DNA of 64,000 nucleotides, from the NCBI RefSeq assembly GCF_900215435.1, contig NZ_OCMY01000001.1:3658001-3722000 (forward strand). The letters run 5' to 3'. The DNA is from Candidatus Pantoea floridensis. Lineage in GTDB: Bacteria; Pseudomonadota; Gammaproteobacteria; Enterobacterales; Enterobacteriaceae. The stretch's first letter is position 1. Each line of letters begins with the position of its first letter. Both the position numbers and the translations under genes were made by a program. Below are positions 63,074 to 64,000 of this stretch, in pieces. The notes beneath the pieces are model-generated. The model saw only the letters and a program-made list of their open reading frames with translations, did not search any database and had not been told where the DNA came from.

Positions 63074-64000
63074 ATGAAAGAGATTTCCATCGTCGAACCC
63101 GTTTTTTTTACGCAGTTTAAATGCTCGGGTGGAGCGTGCCGCGACCACTGCTGCAAAGGATGGAATATCGATCTGGATAAACCTACCGTTAATCGCTATT
63201 TGAAAACCCGGGATGCCACGATTCGTGCTATTGCGGCAGAAAATATTATCACCACCAAAAAAAGTTATAAAAAGTGGGGCTTGATTAACGTCAGTGATAA
63301 TAAGAGCTGCGCGTTTATGGATGAAAATCGCCTGTGTAGCATCCACAGTAGCATGGGGGCTGCAGCATTAAGCCCTACCTGCGCCATCTATCCGCGCGCC
63401 GAGAACATCTTCAAATACCATATTCAGAAGAGCCTGACCTTGTCCTGTCCGGAAGCCGTACGTCAGCTGCTTTCGGGACCAGAAGCCATGCTCTTTAATG
63501 AAAGCAAAATCGTGAAGCCTCATGGCTATAATACGGATAGCCTGGATCAGGGCGCGCAGCTGATTAATTTGATGTGCTCCACCATCATCAATAGCAGTGG
63601 AACAGAGGTTGAAGAGGGATTATATGGCATTGCGCTACTGTTCCTTTATCTGGAAAAACTCGATGATGACGCAGAGAAATATGAAAAATTAGAAGCGTAT
63701 TATTACGATATCATTGCCTCTCTTCAGCGTGGTGATATTAAAAATAGCATCAATGAAATTGAGCCTGACCATCAGCTACAGTGGTCATTACTGGTGCGCT
63801 TACAGGGCTATCTGGGCGCGCGACCCACTTCTCGCGGTTGGGGCGCACTGAATCATTATGCTCATCGGCTGGCTTATATTCAGAGTGAAGGCTTGAAACA
63901 AAACGATATGCTGCAGCCAATGCAGAGATTACGTTGCGCGTGGCATGAGAAGGTAATGCCATGGCTCTCCGCGCATCCGCATATCATGAGTAATTATCTA
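63074..64000 (+). CDS. fliB: Flagellin lysine-N-methylase FliB (cut by window edge)
   Basis: 309 residues are visible, open to the window end. It starts MKEISIVEPVFFTQFKCSGG and continues ACRDHCCKGWNIDLDKPTVN. The cysteine pattern Cys17, 22, 26, 27, 79, 88, 103 and 125 (CRDHCCKGW, RLCSIH, PTCAIYPR, LSCPEAV) is the signature of FliB, an iron-sulfur-containing enzyme that methylates surface lysines of flagellin using S-adenosylmethionine. An AGGA ribosome site lies nine bases upstream. In Salmonella fliB is beside fliC; here four uhp genes lie between, so it probably has its own promoter in the gap after the uhpT terminator. Confidence 0.92.
   Translation, partial: MKEISIVEPVFFTQFKCSGGACRDHCCKGWNIDLDKPTVNRYLKTRDATIRAIAAENIITTKKSYKKWGLINVSDNKSCAFMDENRLCSIHSSMGAAALSPTCAIYPRAENIFKYHIQKSLTLSCPEAVRQLLSGPEAMLFNESKIVKPHGYNTDSLDQGAQLINLMCSTIINSSGTEVEEGLYGIALLFLYLEKLDDDAEKYEKLEAYYYDIIASLQRGDIKNSINEIEPDHQLQWSLLVRLQGYLGARPTSRGWGALNHYAHRLAYIQSEGLKQNDMLQPMQRLRCAWHEKVMPWLSAHPHIMSNYL

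Noticed and set aside
1..64000. CRISPR arrays, insertion sequences, rRNA genes
   Set aside because: No regularly spaced direct repeats, no transposase or integrase frame, and no rRNA-like sequence was seen.

Overview
The window looks like a chromosomal segment of an enterobacterium of the Erwiniaceae type (Pantoea or Erwinia relatives are my best guess; not proven). The backbone follows the Escherichia/Salmonella order around the fli cluster: yedJ, dcm, vsr, yedI, yodC, yedP, dsrA, yodD, dsrB, rcsA, fliR to fliE, yedD, fliT, fliS, fliD, fliC, then fliB. The family-specific small genes (yodC, yodD, dsrB, rcsA, iraP, yedD) are all recognisable by protein sequence.

Layout. (1) 1-16 kb is an accessory transport region. 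Two divergent nitrate/sulfonate-type ABC importers share a control region with a GntR/FCD regulator and two copies of a 15-bp palindrome. An acyl-CoA thioesterase/BAAT-like hydrolase lies inside one of the operons. After a broken ABC ATPase remnant come a peptide-type ABC transporter (dppBCDF-like plus binding protein) and a block of two flavin monooxygenases and two sulfonate-type binding proteins, suggesting organosulfur scavenging. This region ends at a tRNA-Asn gene. (2) 16.5-29 kb holds mtfA, a phage-type orphan, yedJ, an Arc-like small protein, a divergent chemoreceptor, dcm and vsr on opposite strands, yedI, yodC, a glucosylglycerate-type pair (gpgS-like plus mpgP/yedP), a short DsrA small RNA, yodD, an unannotated candidate small RNA, a Pmp3 protein and dsrB. 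(3) 29-32 kb: a chemoreceptor ending in the NWETF tether, a palindromic repeat and rcsA. (4) 32.4-43.7 kb: fliR, Q, P, O, N, M, L, K, J, I, H, G, F on the minus strand and fliE divergent. (5) 43.7-52.8 kb is a second accessory island in the place where E. coli carries amyA and yedEFKL: a YnfC-like lipoprotein, a BLUF-EAL photoreceptor, a repressor with both self-cleavage residues altered that faces a three-gene membrane/coiled-coil cassette, a DinI-like gene under a LexA box, iraP, an array of four hairpins, a lone sugar-binding protein and a third chemoreceptor. (6) 52.9-57.7 kb: yedD, fliT, fliS, fliD and fliC, with clear sigma-28 promoters. (7) 57.9-64 kb: the complete uhpABCT system inserted between fliC and fliB; fliB runs off the end of the window.

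The themes are motility and chemotaxis (basal body, export gate, filament, three chemoreceptors, flagellin methylase), and control of the switch between motility and sessile or stressed life (RcsA, DsrA, IraP, a light-sensing c-di-GMP phosphodiesterase), plus nutrient scavenging. REP-like hairpins with a GTAGGG foot, in two sequence versions, are scattered at four intergenic sites. The best candidates for something undescribed are the repressor-controlled membrane cassette at 46.0-48.0 kb, the candidate small RNA at 28.3 kb and the hairpin array at 49.1 kb.
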